A DNA stretch of 64,000 bases from Ignisphaera cupida. GTDB taxonomy: Archaea; Thermoproteota; Thermoprotei_A; Sulfolobales; Ignisphaeraceae. The position numbers and the translations under genes are program-made. Under the pieces are notes generated by a model. That model was given only the letters and a program-made list of their open reading frames with translations. It was not told the DNA's origin and ran no database searches. Positions 35,880-44,980 of this stretch are shown here, in pieces; the first letter of the stretch is position 1; each line of letters opens with the position of its first letter. The stretch spans positions 82,001 to 146,000 of the forward strand of contig NZ_JASNVW010000002.1 of assembly GCF_030186535.1 (NCBI RefSeq). Direction: 5' to 3'.

Positions 35880-37078
35880 TGGAGTCTTCAAATACTTTAC
35901 AAAGCACTGACTTTAACAGTTTTGAAATTATTGAGAAGAGGTTAGGAAATGAAGCTCCACAGTCTATAATAGATGAGCTTAAATCCATAGTGTCTAAATA
36001 CAAGATTTCTAAAGATAAACTTGAAGAAATGATCAATAGAATTGAGAGGGAAATAGAAGAAAACAGTGTTGAACCTGGTGAACCTGTTGGAATGGTTGCT
36101 GCTCAAAGTATTGGTGAGCCAAGTACTCAAATGACTCTACGAACATTTCACTATGCAGGTGTAAGAGAACTTAATGTCACTCTTGGTTTGCCAAGGCTTA
36201 TAGAGCTTGTAGATGCTAAGAAAACACCATCAACACCACTAACATACATATACCTTAAACCAGAGTATAGAAATAGTAGGGAGAAGGCTATAGAAGTTGC
36301 TAGAAGAATTGAGATGACAAAAGTTTTAAATGTTACATTACGCATTGATATAGACTTTTTCAATAATTCGATAAACATTATTCTTGATAGAGATATGCTT
36401 GAGGATAAGGGAGTTGATGTTGAGGAGGTTCTGAAGGTCTTGCAAAAGGCTATGAAGAGGGCCCGAGTTATTCAAAGCGAGAACAATCCATATGAAATTA
36501 TAATACAGTTTGAAGAGCCTATAGATCCTACAAAAGTTGAGAAACTTAGAGAAAAGATACTGAATTTGAGAATAAAGGGTATTAAGGGCATAAACAAAGT
36601 TATTATTCAGAGAAGGGGAGATGAATACATTCTTGTTTGTGAGGGTAGCAACTTGAGTGAGCTTATGCAAATAGATGAAGTTGATTATAAAAGGATTAGA
36701 ACAAATAATGTGAAGGAAGTTGAAGAAGTTCTTGGAATAGAAGCTGCAAGAGCACTTCTCATAGAAGAGATTATGAATGTACTTGAGGAACAAGGTCTTG
36801 AGGTGGATATAAGACATGTAATGTTAGTAGCTGATATGATGACTAGAACAGGAACTGTTAAGCAAATCGGTAGACATGGTGTGATGGCAATAAAGGATAG
36901 CCCACTTGCAAAAGCAGCATTTGAAGTAACAGTTAAAAACCTTGTTAATTCTGCTGCAAGAGGTGAAGTAGACAAGATTGCCGGCATAACAGAAAGTGTT
37001 ATAGTAGGAAACTATATACCTGCAGGCACAGCAAAAGTTGGTCTTGTTTTTAATCCTTATACAAAGTCAGAGAGGTGA
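35876..37078 (+). CDS. rpoA2: RNA polymerase subunit A''
   Basis: A 400-residue A'' subunit, the C-terminal part of the largest subunit. Trigger-loop and cleft motif [31 protein letters not shown] lies near residues 62-92, and [18 protein letters not shown] follows. The C-terminal clamp part has [34 protein letters not shown] and A'' are made separately in all archaea of this kind; the four-base overlap with rpoA1 suggests coupled translation. Confidence 0.97.
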   Translation: MMESSNTLQSTDFNSFEIIEKRLGNEAPQSIIDELKSIVSKYKISKDKLEEMINRIEREIEENSVEPGEPVGMVAAQSIGEPSTQMTLRTFHYAGVRELNVTLGLPRLIELVDAKKTPSTPLTYIYLKPEYRNSREKAIEVARRIEMTKVLNVTLRIDIDFFNNSINIILDRDMLEDKGVDVEEVLKVLQKAMKRARVIQSENNPYEIIIQFEEPIDPTKVEKLREKILNLRIKGIKGINKVIIQRRGDEYILVCEGSNLSELMQIDEVDYKRIRTNNVKEVEEVLGIEAARALLIEEIMNVLEEQGLEVDIRHVMLVADMMTRTGTVKQIGRHGVMAIKDSPLAKAAFEVTVKNLVNSAARGEVDKIAGITESVIVGNYIPAGTAKVGLVFNPYTKSER

Positions 37079-37087
37079 TAAAACAAA

Positions 37088-37417
37088 ATGTCTGATCAGC
37101 AATCACTAGATAATTTGTTAAAGTATGTGGCAAGAACTGGAAAAATTGTGATAGGATTCAACGAGACTTTGAGATATGTGAAAACAGGAAGGGTAAGATT
37201 TATAGTGATAGCATCCAATATACCAGAATCCATGAAAAGTGATATAGAGTATTATGCAAAGCTTTCAAATGTTGGCATAATAGAGTATCCTGGATCGAAT
37301 AGAGATTTAGGAACATTGCTTGGAAAACCATTCTCGATATCAACACTAGGAATAGTGGAAACAGGGCAAGTATCAGAAAATGCGTTAAAGGCTTTTGTAA
37401 AATCTACAACTAGGTGA
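37088..37417 (+). CDS. rpl30e: Ribosomal protein L30e
   Basis: A 109-residue L7Ae/L30e-fold protein with the L30e pattern KYVARTGKIVIGFNETLRYVKTGRVRFIVIASNIPES, and ending with LGIVETGQVSENALKAF. It sits between rpoA2 and nusA, its usual archaeal site. L30e binds kink-turn RNA in the large subunit. Its TGA overlaps a GTG codon of the next gene. Confidence 0.95.
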   Translation: MSDQQSLDNLLKYVARTGKIVIGFNETLRYVKTGRVRFIVIASNIPESMKSDIEYYAKLSNVGIIEYPGSNRDLGTLLGKPFSISTLGIVETGQVSENALKAFVKSTTR

Positions 37418-37425
37418 TTGCTACA

Positions 37426-37887
37426 ATGGCAGCAAGAATTAATGATATAAAGCCTCAGTTCAACGTCAAATTGACCATGGAGGAAATGCGATATATGACA
37501 ATATTTCAAGATGTTACTGGTGTAACACCCAAAGATTGTATAGTAAGTGATGAGCTTAACTCTATAATATTCATTGTTGATGGTGATAAGGTTGGGCAGG
37601 CTGTGGGTAAGAAGGGCTATAATGTGAAGTATTTAGCAAAATTATTTGGAAAGAACATTGATGTTGTTGGCTGGGCCGATAATTTAGAGGATTTTGCTAA
37701 AAACATATTCATACCAGCAAGAGTTTATAGAGTTCAGCTTATTGAATCATCTGAAAGAAAGTCACTTTACGTGTATGTAGATCCAAAGGATAAGGGCATT
37801 GCGATTGGTAGGAATGGCAGAAATGTTGCAAAAGCCAAGATACTTATGAAGAGGTATTATAATATAGATAATGTTGTAATTGCATAG
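37426..37887 (+). CDS. nusA: Transcription factor NusA (archaeal, two KH domains)
   Basis: A 153-residue archaeal NusA, much shorter than the bacterial protein, with only the two KH domains. KH1 holds FIVDGDKVGQAVGKKGYNVKYLAKLFGKNID and KH2 VYVDPKDKGIAIGRNGRNVAKAKILMKRYYNID; both have a GxxG loop (GKKG and GRNG). It binds RNA and probably acts in termination or antitermination. ATG 37426 is preferred because GGTGAT at 37413-37418 is a good ribosome site; a GTG at 37414 would overlap L30e. Confidence 0.93.
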   Translation: MAARINDIKPQFNVKLTMEEMRYMTIFQDVTGVTPKDCIVSDELNSIIFIVDGDKVGQAVGKKGYNVKYLAKLFGKNIDVVGWADNLEDFAKNIFIPARVYRVQLIESSERKSLYVYVDPKDKGIAIGRNGRNVAKAKILMKRYYNIDNVVIA

Positions 37888-37895
37888 AAAGTATC

Positions 37896-37910
37896 ATAAG
37901 TTTTTAAGCT
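37896..37910 (+). promoter_or_regulatory. Probable promoter of the S12-S7-EF1A group
   Basis: TTTTTAAGCTTAGC in the 80-base gap after nusA is a TATA-like box about 60 bases before the S12 start. A GGGGAGG ribosome site lies at 37958-37964. Called from spacing and composition only. Confidence 0.4.
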
Positions 37911-37969
37911 TAGCTACATGTTTAAATTCAGAAACTTAGAAATAACATAATAACTAAGGGGAGGATTGG

Positions 37970-38413
37970 TTGGCAGGGAAAAAAGGAGCTTATGGTCTCT
38001 ATGCTGCGAGAAAGCTAAAACTAAAAAGATTAAAGTTCAGATGGTCTCAAAGAGACTTTAGAATAAGAATGTTAAAGCTGAAGGAGAAGTATGATCCATT
38101 GGAAGGAGCTCCAATGGCTAGGGGAATAGTTTTAGAGAAGGTTGGTGTTGAGGCAAGACAGCCAAATGCAGCTGTGAGGAAATGTGTTCGTGTGCAAATT
38201 GTTAAGAATGGCAAGGTTGTAACAGCTTTTGTTCCTTATGATGGTGGTCTAAACTTTATTGAGGAACACGATGAAGTCTTGATTGCTGGCATTGGGGGTA
38301 CCAGGGGCAAGTCCATGGGTGATCTGCCAGGTGTCAAATATAAAGTTATTGCTGTTAATGGTGTTGCATTAACAGAATTATTAAAAGGTAAGAAGCAAAA
38401 ACCATTGAGGTAA
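37970..38413 (+). CDS. rps12: Ribosomal protein S12
   Basis: A 147-residue archaeal S12 (uS12). The core has [43 protein letters not shown] and the late [30 protein letters not shown]. It forms part of the decoding centre. The N-terminal extension is basic ([23 protein letters not shown]). The start is TTG at 37970, with a strong GGGGAGG ribosome site upstream. Confidence 0.96.
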   Translation: MAGKKGAYGLYAARKLKLKRLKFRWSQRDFRIRMLKLKEKYDPLEGAPMARGIVLEKVGVEARQPNAAVRKCVRVQIVKNGKVVTAFVPYDGGLNFIEEHDEVLIAGIGGTRGKSMGDLPGVKYKVIAVNGVALTELLKGKKQKPLR

Positions 38414-38425
38414 GGTGCGTGCTTA

Positions 38426-39034
38426 ATGAGTGAACTTCAGCTAAGATTATCTGAAATTGTTGCTGATTTAGATCATATAAAGCTTTTTGGGAAGTGGAGT
38501 TATAGAGATGTTGTAGTTCTTGATCCAAGTCTCAAGAAATATATTTCACTAAAACCTGTTGTAGTTCCTCACACAGCTGGTAAGCATGCTCATAGAAGAT
38601 TTGGAAAGGCTGTGGTTCCAATTGTTGAAAGACTCATCAATAGGCTTATGAGAAAAATGAAGAATACAGGTAAAAAACACTTAGCGTTTAATATTGTTAA
38701 AAATGCATTTGAGTTAATATATGCTAAGACAGGAGAGAACCCTATCCAGGTTTTGGTTAGAGCAATTGAGAATTCTGCTCCTAGGGAAGAAACGACGAGA
38801 ATTATGTATGGTGGTATTGTTTATCATGTTGCTGTTGATGTATCTCCTATGAGAAGAGTTGACCTAGCACTTAGACATTTAACAGAAGGAGCATTTCAAT
38901 GCTCATTCAGATCTGTAAAGCCTATAGAGGAGTGTTTAGCTGATGAAATAATAGCTGCTTCAGCTAATGATAGTAAAAGCTATGCTATACAGAGAAAGGA
39001 GGAAATTGAGCGTATTGCTCTAAGCTCTAGGTAG
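38426..39034 (+). CDS. rps7: Ribosomal protein S7
   Basis: A 202-residue archaeal S7, at the head of the small subunit. Recognised by [52 protein letters not shown], and [52 protein letters not shown]. Length typical for archaea. It starts 13 bases after S12. Confidence 0.96.
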   Translation: MSELQLRLSEIVADLDHIKLFGKWSYRDVVVLDPSLKKYISLKPVVVPHTAGKHAHRRFGKAVVPIVERLINRLMRKMKNTGKKHLAFNIVKNAFELIYAKTGENPIQVLVRAIENSAPREETTRIMYGGIVYHVAVDVSPMRRVDLALRHLTEGAFQCSFRSVKPIEECLADEIIAASANDSKSYAIQRKEEIERIALSSR

Positions 39035-39065
39035 CAAATTTAACTTATTTAATTTGATGCAACAA

Positions 39066-39080
39066 TACACTTATAAGGCC
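39066..39080 (+). promoter_or_regulatory. Promoter of the EF1A gene
   Basis: ACACTTATAAGGCC in the 94-base gap between S7 and EF1A contains a strong TATA box (CTTATAAGG), about 55 bases before the ATG. A separate promoter for this very highly expressed gene is expected. Confidence 0.55.
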
Positions 39081-39128
39081 TACCTGCTATTTTTGTTATC
39101 TTGAAAGAGTATTGGTAAGGGATTAAAC

Positions 39129-40475
39129 ATGAGCACAAAACCACATTTAAACATAGTTATAATAGGTCATGTAGACCATGGAAAAAGCACACTTGTGGGT
39201 AGACTACTGGTAGAAGTTGGTGCTGTTGATGAAAAAACGTGGAAAGAAACTGTAGAGGCCGCTATAAAAGCTGGGAAGGAGAGTGAAAAATATGCATGGC
39301 TCATGGATAGGCTGAAGGAGGAAAGAGAAAGAGGGTTGACAATAACACTTGCTTATAGAAAATTCGAAACCAAGAACTATTACTACACAATTATTGATGC
39401 ACCTGGTCATAGAGACTTTGTAAAGAATATGATTACTGGTGCTAGTCAAGCTGATGTAGCAATGCTTGTGGTTTCTGCTAAGAAAGGTGAGCTAGAAGCT
39501 GGTATGAGCCCAGAGGGACAGACAAGAGAGCATATACTTTTAGCAAGGACAATGGGCATTGACCAGCTAATAATAGCTGTAACGAAAATGGATATTACAG
39601 AGCCTCCATATTCTGAAAAAAGATTTATGGAAATTGTTGAGCTATTGACAAAGTTCCTTAGATCTGTTGGTTATAGATTAGATACAGTCACATTCCTTCC
39701 TGTATCTGGTTGGGTAGGAGACAATGTAACAAAGACTAGTACAAACATGCCTTGGTGGAACGATCAGAAAATTGCTGAGTTGAAGAAGAGATATGGTATT
39801 AATGGTGCTAGAACACTTCTAGAGGCATTAGATTCTGTTAAAGAACCTCCAAAACCAATTGATAAGCCATTGAGAATACCAATATCAGAAGTCTTTGTAA
39901 TATCTGGTGTTGGCACAGTTCCTGTTGGTAGAGTTGAGACAGGTGTTTTAAAGGTTGGCGATACAGTTGTTTTTATGCCTCCAAATGTGTCTGGTGAAGT
40001 TAGATCTATTGAAATGCATCATCAAAGAATAGAAAAGGCTATACCTGGAGACAATATAGGATTCAACGTAAGAGGTATTTCGAAAGAACAGGTTAAAAGA
40101 GGAGATGTGGCTGGTCATCCAACAAATCCACCAACAATTGTAGAAGAGTTCACGGCTAGAGTAATGGTTGTGTGGCATCCAACAGCAATAGCACCAGGGT
40201 ACACACCAGTTATCCATGCACATACAGCAAGCATACCATGCAGAATTGTTGAAATAGTTGCAAAACTAGATCCTAGAACAGGTCAAGTAGCAGAAAAGAA
40301 TCCACCATTCCTAAAGCAGGGCGACATAGCAATAGTGAAGTTCAAACCACTTAAACCAATGGTTATAGAGAAGTATAGCGACTTTCCACAGCTTGGAAGA
40401 TTTGCAATGAGAGATATGGGTAAAACAGTTGGAATAGGAATTGTAATGGATATTAAACCAGCAGCAAAAACATAA
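39129..40475 (+). CDS. tuf: Elongation factor 1-alpha (EF-Tu-like)
   Basis: A 448-residue translation GTPase. G1 [15 protein letters not shown], switch 2 [32 protein letters not shown] box, and the family pattern [15 protein letters not shown] are all present. Domains 2 and 3 follow ([39 protein letters not shown] at the end). It brings aminoacyl-tRNA to the ribosome. Starts with ATG 39129. The S10 gene begins 18 bases later in the usual order. Confidence 0.97.
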   Translation: MSTKPHLNIVIIGHVDHGKSTLVGRLLVEVGAVDEKTWKETVEAAIKAGKESEKYAWLMDRLKEERERGLTITLAYRKFETKNYYYTIIDAPGHRDFVKNMITGASQADVAMLVVSAKKGELEAGMSPEGQTREHILLARTMGIDQLIIAVTKMDITEPPYSEKRFMEIVELLTKFLRSVGYRLDTVTFLPVSGWVGDNVTKTSTNMPWWNDQKIAELKKRYGINGARTLLEALDSVKEPPKPIDKPLRIPISEVFVISGVGTVPVGRVETGVLKVGDTVVFMPPNVSGEVRSIEMHHQRIEKAIPGDNIGFNVRGISKEQVKRGDVAGHPTNPPTIVEEFTARVMVVWHPTAIAPGYTPVIHAHTASIPCRIVEIVAKLDPRTGQVAEKNPPFLKQGDIAIVKFKPLKPMVIEKYSDFPQLGRFAMRDMGKTVGIGIVMDIKPAAKT

Positions 40476-40493
40476 AGAAGGACTGAAGACAAA

Positions 40494-40811
40494 ATGTCGT
40501 CAATGGTTAGAATAAGGCTTTGGAGCACAGATTCAAACAATTTAAACTATGTGGTTTCACAAATAGTTGACATAGCAAAAAAAGCAGGTGTTAAAATAAG
40601 AGGGCCTGTACCACTACCAGTGAAAAGACTTGTTGTACCAGTGCCAAGACTACCACATGGCGAAGGAACAAAGGTTTGGGACAAGTGGGAGCTTAGAATA
40701 CATAAAAGAATAATAGATGTAGAAGCAAATGAGCATGTAATAAGACAGATCATGAGAGTAAGGGTACCAGAAAATGTATATATAGAAATAGAAATTAGAA
40801 GAAAACAATAA
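40494..40811 (+). CDS. rps10: Ribosomal protein S10
   Basis: A 105-residue S10 protein. Its pattern is [97 protein letters not shown]. In the head of the small subunit. It starts at ATG 40494 or 40503 (MVRIRL). It follows EF1A as in most archaea. Confidence 0.96.
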   Translation: MSSMVRIRLWSTDSNNLNYVVSQIVDIAKKAGVKIRGPVPLPVKRLVVPVPRLPHGEGTKVWDKWELRIHKRIIDVEANEHVIRQIMRVRVPENVYIEIEIRRKQ

Positions 40812-40878
40812 TTTTTAAACAACATAAGAATTCTACAAACTAAGGTAGATAAATACAAACTATGCAAATTTTGTGAGC

Positions 40879-40966
40879 GCCGGGGTGCCCGAGTGGTCTA
40901 AGGGGCCGGCCTTGAGAGCCGGTGGGGAACATCCCCGCGCGGGTTCAAATCCCGCCCCCGGCGCCA
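40879..40966 (+). tRNA. tRNA-Ser (UGA), CCA encoded
   Basis: An 88-base class II tRNA: acceptor GCCGGGG/CCCCGGC, anticodon stem CCGGC/GCCGG with loop CUUGAGA (anticodon UGA), long variable arm (UGGGGAACAUCCCCGC), T arm GCGGG-UUCAAAU-CCCGC, discriminator G and encoded CCA at 40964-40966. No intron. Confidence 0.97.
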
Positions 40967-41110
40967 AAGATATTTTCCCTATTTTGTTGCTTTCAAATAC
41001 ATGTTTAAATTCAAGCCTCAATTCAATTTACAATAAATTTTATTAACTCTCTATACAATATTTTCATTGTATTCTGTAAAAAATTTTATTCTGTCTAAGT
41101 TTCTAATTAA

Positions 41111-41384
41111 GTGGTGAGGAGAGGTACCTATCTGACCTCCTCCTCCCAGACCTGAAGGGTGAGGGTTTCCTCAGGGCGGTTCATGATATTGGTTAAGGAT
41201 GATCTCTTACACTGATGTGGCTATGCCTAAAAGGGGTGGAAGTAGTTTTGGGGATGTGAGTCTTGTGCTGTTGGACTCTAAAGAGTCTCATGACCCACCT
41301 ACCGCTAAGCTTAGTAGGTGTTTGAAGGCTAAGTCCCTATACTCGATTATGAATGAACATAAAATGATTGAAATGGAAGTGTAG
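41111..41384 (+). mobile_element. Probable decayed IS200/IS605-like remnant
   Basis: This stretch is richer in G and C than its surroundings. It holds an imperfect hairpin at about 41135-41175 (CCTCCTCCC with GGGTGAGGG across AGACCTGAA), which reminds me of subterminal hairpins of archaeal IS605-type elements. A 61-codon open frame follows (41199-41384, with MPKRGGSSFGDVSLVLLD and SHDPPTAKLSRCLKAK), low in hydrophobics and not like a folded enzyme. It could be the 3' tail of a TnpB-like gene. No transposase core is left and no target repeats were seen. The call rests on general likeness; an unrelated structured RNA is an alternative. Confidence 0.35.
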
Positions 41385-41390
41385 GGACAA

Positions 41391-41621
41391 ACGGTAATAG
41401 CAATAGCAGTACTTTTGATGGTTGTTAGTACAATACTTTATGCAGGACCTGCATCAATAACATCATCAATCGCGAGTTTCTCAAAAAGTTTCTTCAGAAT
41501 AATATATGAGAAGCCTCTATATTCATATACACAAGGGCTGTTCAATAGCATATCATCAATAAAAGAAGAAAGAGCATGTCATGGATACTGGATTCATCAC
41601 CATATTGAGAAATCCACCTAG
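41391..41621 (+). pseudogene. Fragment of a small membrane or secreted protein gene
   Basis: An open frame with a hydrophobic stretch (VIAIAVLLMVVSTILYAGPASI) and then a polar part (FSKSFFRIIYEKPLYSYTQGLFNSISSIKEE). Its codons look like those of neighbouring real genes. It has no good start: upstream codons run back to a TAG at 41382 right at the end of the presumed element remnant. A start at TTG 41412 or ATG 41415 would cut the hydrophobic part. It may be the tail of a gene cut by the element. I recognise no family. Confidence 0.3.
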
Positions 41622-41820
41622 TTGTAGGTTTAATTTTAAATATTCATTTGCTATGGATGTTTACATAAAAGAAGAATTTCAATGATGGAAATTTAGAAAA
41701 GTCATAAAGTTTCTTGCTGACTATATGCAAAAAGTGAGAGTGATTTTCTTTACAACTTAAAAGCGGTTTCAAAGCAAATTTTAAAAGACTTAAAGTAGTG
41801 TTATGTTGATAGTGATTTAG
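41622..41820. other. AT-rich region before the S13 operon
   Basis: About 200 bases with no gene. It should hold the promoter for the S13-S2 group; a TATA-like TTTTAAAAGACTTAAAG lies at about 41780-41796. A box C-like ATGATGG and a CTGA near 41682-41736 are not spaced or complemented as in a C/D box RNA, so none is called. Confidence 0.4.
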
Positions 41821-42300
41821 ATGTCATCGGCTTTAGGAGGAGGCTATAGACATATTGTGAGAATAGCTGAAACTGATATACAAGGTGATGTTAGCTTGGC
41901 CTGGGGTTTAGCGAGGGTAAAGGGCATAGGATACAACATGGCTATTGCAATTTGTAGAAAACTTGGTTTAGATCCAAACATGCTTGTAGGATATTTAAGA
42001 GATGAGGATGTTGCACAAATTGAGGAATTAATTAAGAATCCAATAAAATATGGTATTCCTAGCTGGATGTTGAATAGAAGAAAGGATTATGAAACTGGTG
42101 TTGATATGCATCTTGTTTCTTCTGAGCTCATATACTATGCTAGACAAGACATTGAGAGAGAGATTAGAATTAGGAGCTGGAAAGGAGTGAGACATTCACT
42201 AGGTTATAAAGTAAGAGGGCAAAAAACGCATACAACTGGGCGTGTAGGACCTGTTGTTGGTGTTCAAAGAAAGAAAGCTGCTCAGCAACAGCAAAAGTGA
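41821..42300 (+). CDS. rps13: Ribosomal protein S13
   Basis: A 159-residue archaeal S13. The head-domain signature is IVRIAETDIQGDVSLAWGLARVKGIGYNMAIAICRKLGLD, and the C-terminal RSWKGVRHSLGYKVRGQKTHTTGRVGPVVGV is conserved. A Q/K-rich tail ends the protein. First gene of the S13-S4-S11-rpoD group, the usual archaeal order. It contacts the P-site tRNA and the large subunit. Confidence 0.96.
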   Translation: MSSALGGGYRHIVRIAETDIQGDVSLAWGLARVKGIGYNMAIAICRKLGLDPNMLVGYLRDEDVAQIEELIKNPIKYGIPSWMLNRRKDYETGVDMHLVSSELIYYARQDIEREIRIRSWKGVRHSLGYKVRGQKTHTTGRVGPVVGVQRKKAAQQQQK

Positions 42301-42320
42301 TTTTTATTGTGGTGTAGGTT

Positions 42321-42833
42321 ATGGGTGATCCAAGGAAATCTAGAAGAAAATGGGAATCGCCTGGCCATCCATGGATAAAATCAAGGCTGGAAGCAGAAAT
42401 AGAGTTGCTTGGTACCTATGGTCTTAGAAATAAGAGAGAGCTTTGGATTGCTGAAACAATGCTTAGAAGAATTAAGCACTTAGCCAGGTCACTACTTGCT
42501 TTACCTGAGGATGAAAGAGAGAAGAGATTTCATCAACTAGTTACAAGACTTTACAACATAGGTGTTTTGTCAACACCTAATGCAACTATTACAGATATTC
42601 TCAATCTATCTGTTGAATCTATATTAGAGAGAAGACTACAGACGATTGTGTGGAGAAAAGGCCTTGCAAAAACGATTCATCAAGCTAGGCAATTTATAGT
42701 TCATGGCCATATAGCCATAAGGGGAAGAAGGGTCACATCACCTGGCTATCTAGTAAGTAGAGAAGATGAAAAATACATAAACTTTTATCCGAATTCACCA
42801 TATGCAAAAACCAAAGTTGTTGAAGCATCTTAG
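42321..42833 (+). CDS. rps4: Ribosomal protein S4
   Basis: A 170-residue archaeal S4. It has GDPRKSRRKWESPGHPWIKSRLEAEIELLGTYGLRNKRELW at the start and the S4 RNA-binding domain RRLQTIVWRKGLAKTIHQARQFIVHGHIAIRGRRVTSPGYLV near residues 102-143. It helps to start assembly of the small subunit. It lies 20 bases after S13 and 22 before S11. Confidence 0.96.
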   Translation: MGDPRKSRRKWESPGHPWIKSRLEAEIELLGTYGLRNKRELWIAETMLRRIKHLARSLLALPEDEREKRFHQLVTRLYNIGVLSTPNATITDILNLSVESILERRLQTIVWRKGLAKTIHQARQFIVHGHIAIRGRRVTSPGYLVSREDEKYINFYPNSPYAKTKVVEAS

Positions 42834-42855
42834 ACTATGGAGGTGGTAAAGTTTA

Positions 42856-43257
42856 ATGTCTTTTGGAAGTAGAGAACTTAAATGGGGTATAGCACATATT
42901 TATGCTTCATTCAATAATACAATAATTCACATAACAGACATTAGTGGTGCTGAAACAGTTGCTAAAGGCTCTGGTGGCATGGTTGTTAGAGCTGATAGAG
43001 AAAAGCCAAGTCCTTATGCAGCAATGATGGTTGCTTATAGAGTTGCTCAAGAGTCTATGGAGAAAGGAGTTACAGCAATACATATAAGGGTTAGAGCTCC
43101 AGGAGGACATGGACCTAAAATACCAGGGCCAGGTGCACAAGCAGCTATTAGGGCTTTGGCTAGGGCTGGGTTTATTATTGGCAGAATAGAGGATGTTACT
43201 CCAATACCACATGACACTACTAGAAGACCTGGTGGTAGACGCGGTAGAAGGGTGTAG
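42856..43257 (+). CDS. rps11: Ribosomal protein S11
   Basis: A 133-residue S11. Family marks are [48 protein letters not shown] and [55 protein letters not shown] at the end. It lies at the platform of the small subunit. The rpoD gene begins three bases after the stop. Confidence 0.97.
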   Translation: MSFGSRELKWGIAHIYASFNNTIIHITDISGAETVAKGSGGMVVRADREKPSPYAAMMVAYRVAQESMEKGVTAIHIRVRAPGGHGPKIPGPGAQAAIRALARAGFIIGRIEDVTPIPHDTTRRPGGRRGRRV

Positions 43258-43260
43258 TTA

Positions 43261-44148
43261 TTGAATATATCAGTTAGGGAGTGGAGCAACGAGGCTATAG
43301 AGCTTTTTGTTGATGAAGCTCCACTACCATTGTTAAATGCTATCAGGAGATATTCTCTTGCAAAGGTTCCTACATATGCCATAGACGAAGTTACTGTAGT
43401 GTCCAACACCTCGGCAATGTTTGATGAGATTCTTGCCCACAGACTTGCAATGGTTCCTTTGAGAAGTGAGGAAAGTATTGATAAGCTATCGTCAATTGAT
43501 GTAACAACATGTGAGAAATGCTCTTTGGATTCGGAGGAGAAGCCTCCTAAGGATGTATGTGAAAAATGCTTTGTTAATATGTTCATTGAAGTGGAGGCAC
43601 ACGATAGTGAGGTAACAGTTTATTCAAGAGATATAAAATCTGAAGATCCATATGTAAAGCCTGTTTTCGATAATATACCAATAGTTATTCTTGCACCAGG
43701 ACAGAGAATAGCTCTTGAGATTAGAGCTAGAATTGGTAGAGGTCTAGAGCATGCAAAATGGAGTCCTGCAACAGTTGCTGTTAACAGGAATTTAGCAAAT
43801 ATTGAAATAGATAAGAATACATGTGATGTATGTGGGAAATGCGTTGAGGTATGCCCTAAAAAAGTGCTTTACATAGATGGTAGTGAAGTTAAGATAAGAA
43901 ATATTTTTGATTGTACAATATGTAGGCAATGTGTGTATGTGTGTCCGCATAAGGCTATAGCTGTTGAGGGCTTGAAGAATAAAAATATTTTAAGGATAGA
44001 GTCTAGTGGTTCTTTAGAACCTGAGACTATAGTTAGATTATCTCTCGAAATATTGAAGCAGGAAATCTCGCTTATTCAAAAATTTATTGAGACACTGAAA
44101 AAAGGTGGTGGAATGTGGGGAGAACAGGACCCACAAACTATATATTAA
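43261..44148 (+). CDS. rpoD: RNA polymerase subunit D with two [4Fe-4S] ferredoxin motifs
   Basis: A 295-residue RpoD (alpha/Rpb3-like) that forms the assembly platform with RpoL. The dimerisation part begins with EAPLPLLNAIRRYSLAKVPTYAIDEV. An inserted ferredoxin domain has two full C-x2-C-x2-C-x3-CP sets: C188, C191, C194, C198 and C218, C221, C224, C228. So this RpoD belongs to the group predicted to bind two clusters. Another possible metal site, CEKC ... CEKC (84, 87, 100, 103), lies earlier. The start is TTG at 43261. Stop and start of L18e overlap by 34 bases. Confidence 0.95.
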   Translation: MNISVREWSNEAIELFVDEAPLPLLNAIRRYSLAKVPTYAIDEVTVVSNTSAMFDEILAHRLAMVPLRSEESIDKLSSIDVTTCEKCSLDSEEKPPKDVCEKCFVNMFIEVEAHDSEVTVYSRDIKSEDPYVKPVFDNIPIVILAPGQRIALEIRARIGRGLEHAKWSPATVAVNRNLANIEIDKNTCDVCGKCVEVCPKKVLYIDGSEVKIRNIFDCTICRQCVYVCPHKAIAVEGLKNKNILRIESSGSLEPETIVRLSLEILKQEISLIQKFIETLKKGGGMWGEQDPQTIY

Positions 44149-44477
44149 GAAAAACTATTAGAGAGCTTAGAAAAGCAGCTAAAGCTAATAGGGTAAATAT
44201 TTGGAGGTATGTTGCTGAACTACTTGAGAAACCAGCTAGGAGAAGAATTGTGGTAAATGTTTACAAAATAAATAAGTATACTGTAGATGGAGATGTTGTA
44301 GTTGTTCCTGGCAAGGTTCTTGGGATAGGCAAGCTAGATCATAAAGTAACTATTGCAGCCATAAGCTTTTCTAAAAATGCTGTAGAAAAAATTATGAGTG
44401 TTGGTGGTAGAGCTATTCACGTTCTTGAGCTTGTTAAGGAGAATCCTACTGGGAGTAGGGTAAAGGTGATAATATGA
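44115..44477 (+). CDS. rpl18e: Ribosomal protein L18e
   Basis: A 120-residue L18e (uL15-like fold). It begins MGRTGPTNYILRKTIRELRKAAK from GTG 44115, inside the rpoD end, and carries VNVYKINKYTVDGDVVVVPGKVLGIGKLDHKVTIAAISFS. The large overlap with rpoD (34 bases) is unusual for this tightly packed group, but the conserved N-terminus supports this start. It is a large-subunit protein of archaea and eukaryotes. Confidence 0.93.
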   Translation: MGRTGPTNYILRKTIRELRKAAKANRVNIWRYVAELLEKPARRRIVVNVYKINKYTVDGDVVVVPGKVLGIGKLDHKVTIAAISFSKNAVEKIMSVGGRAIHVLELVKENPTGSRVKVII

Positions 44478-44974
44478 GAGTTATTGAAGTATCCTCAAAA
44501 GAACTGTATACAAATGTGTTGTCTAGGAATATTCAGGAACTTGTTATTGATGCAGATTCGATGGTGCTGGGGAGATTGGCAAGCATAGTTGCAAAGCTTG
44601 CACTTATGAATATAAAGATTCATGTTGTTAACGTTGAGAAGGCTGTGTTAACAGGCGATAAGAACAGGGTTATTGAGGGCTATAAACTGCTATTTAATGT
44701 GAAAACGCATAAGAATCCCTATAGACATGCTATTCACAGACCTAGAAATCCGGTAACATTATTTAAGAAAACTGTGAAGAACATGCTTCCAAAACATAAT
44801 TGGAGAGGTGTAGAGGCGCTCAAGAATATAAAAGCATATATAGATATTCCATCTAGTTTCCAGGAAAAGGATGTTGTAAAAATTGTTGATATATCTATAT
44901 ATAACCGAGAGGCAGAAAAATACATTACATTAGCTGAGCTAGCTAAGGCATTGGGTTGGCATCAGAAGGTGTAA
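44474..44974 (+). CDS. rpl13: Ribosomal protein L13
   Basis: A 166-residue archaeal L13. It has VIDADSMVLGRLASIVAKLALMNIKIHVVNVEKAVLTGDKNRVIEGYK and later HRPRNPVTLFKKTVKNMLPKHNWRGVEALKNIKAYIDIP, both typical. The first 22 residues are an extension over the shortest homologues; the ATG 44474 overlaps the L18e stop. L13 is an early-binding protein in large-subunit assembly. Confidence 0.95.
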   Translation: MRVIEVSSKELYTNVLSRNIQELVIDADSMVLGRLASIVAKLALMNIKIHVVNVEKAVLTGDKNRVIEGYKLLFNVKTHKNPYRHAIHRPRNPVTLFKKTVKNMLPKHNWRGVEALKNIKAYIDIPSSFQEKDVVKIVDISIYNREAEKYITLAELAKALGWHQKV

Positions 44975-44980
44975 AACTTT

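Noticed and set aside
41682-41740. ATGATGG followed by CTGA about 50 bases later as a C/D box RNA
   Set aside because: Box C is imperfect and there is no D'/C' pair; guide spacing is wrong.
43047-43586. Long minus-strand frame (179 codons) across S11 and rpoD
   Set aside because: It lies wholly over two conserved genes and has no family features; a shadow frame.
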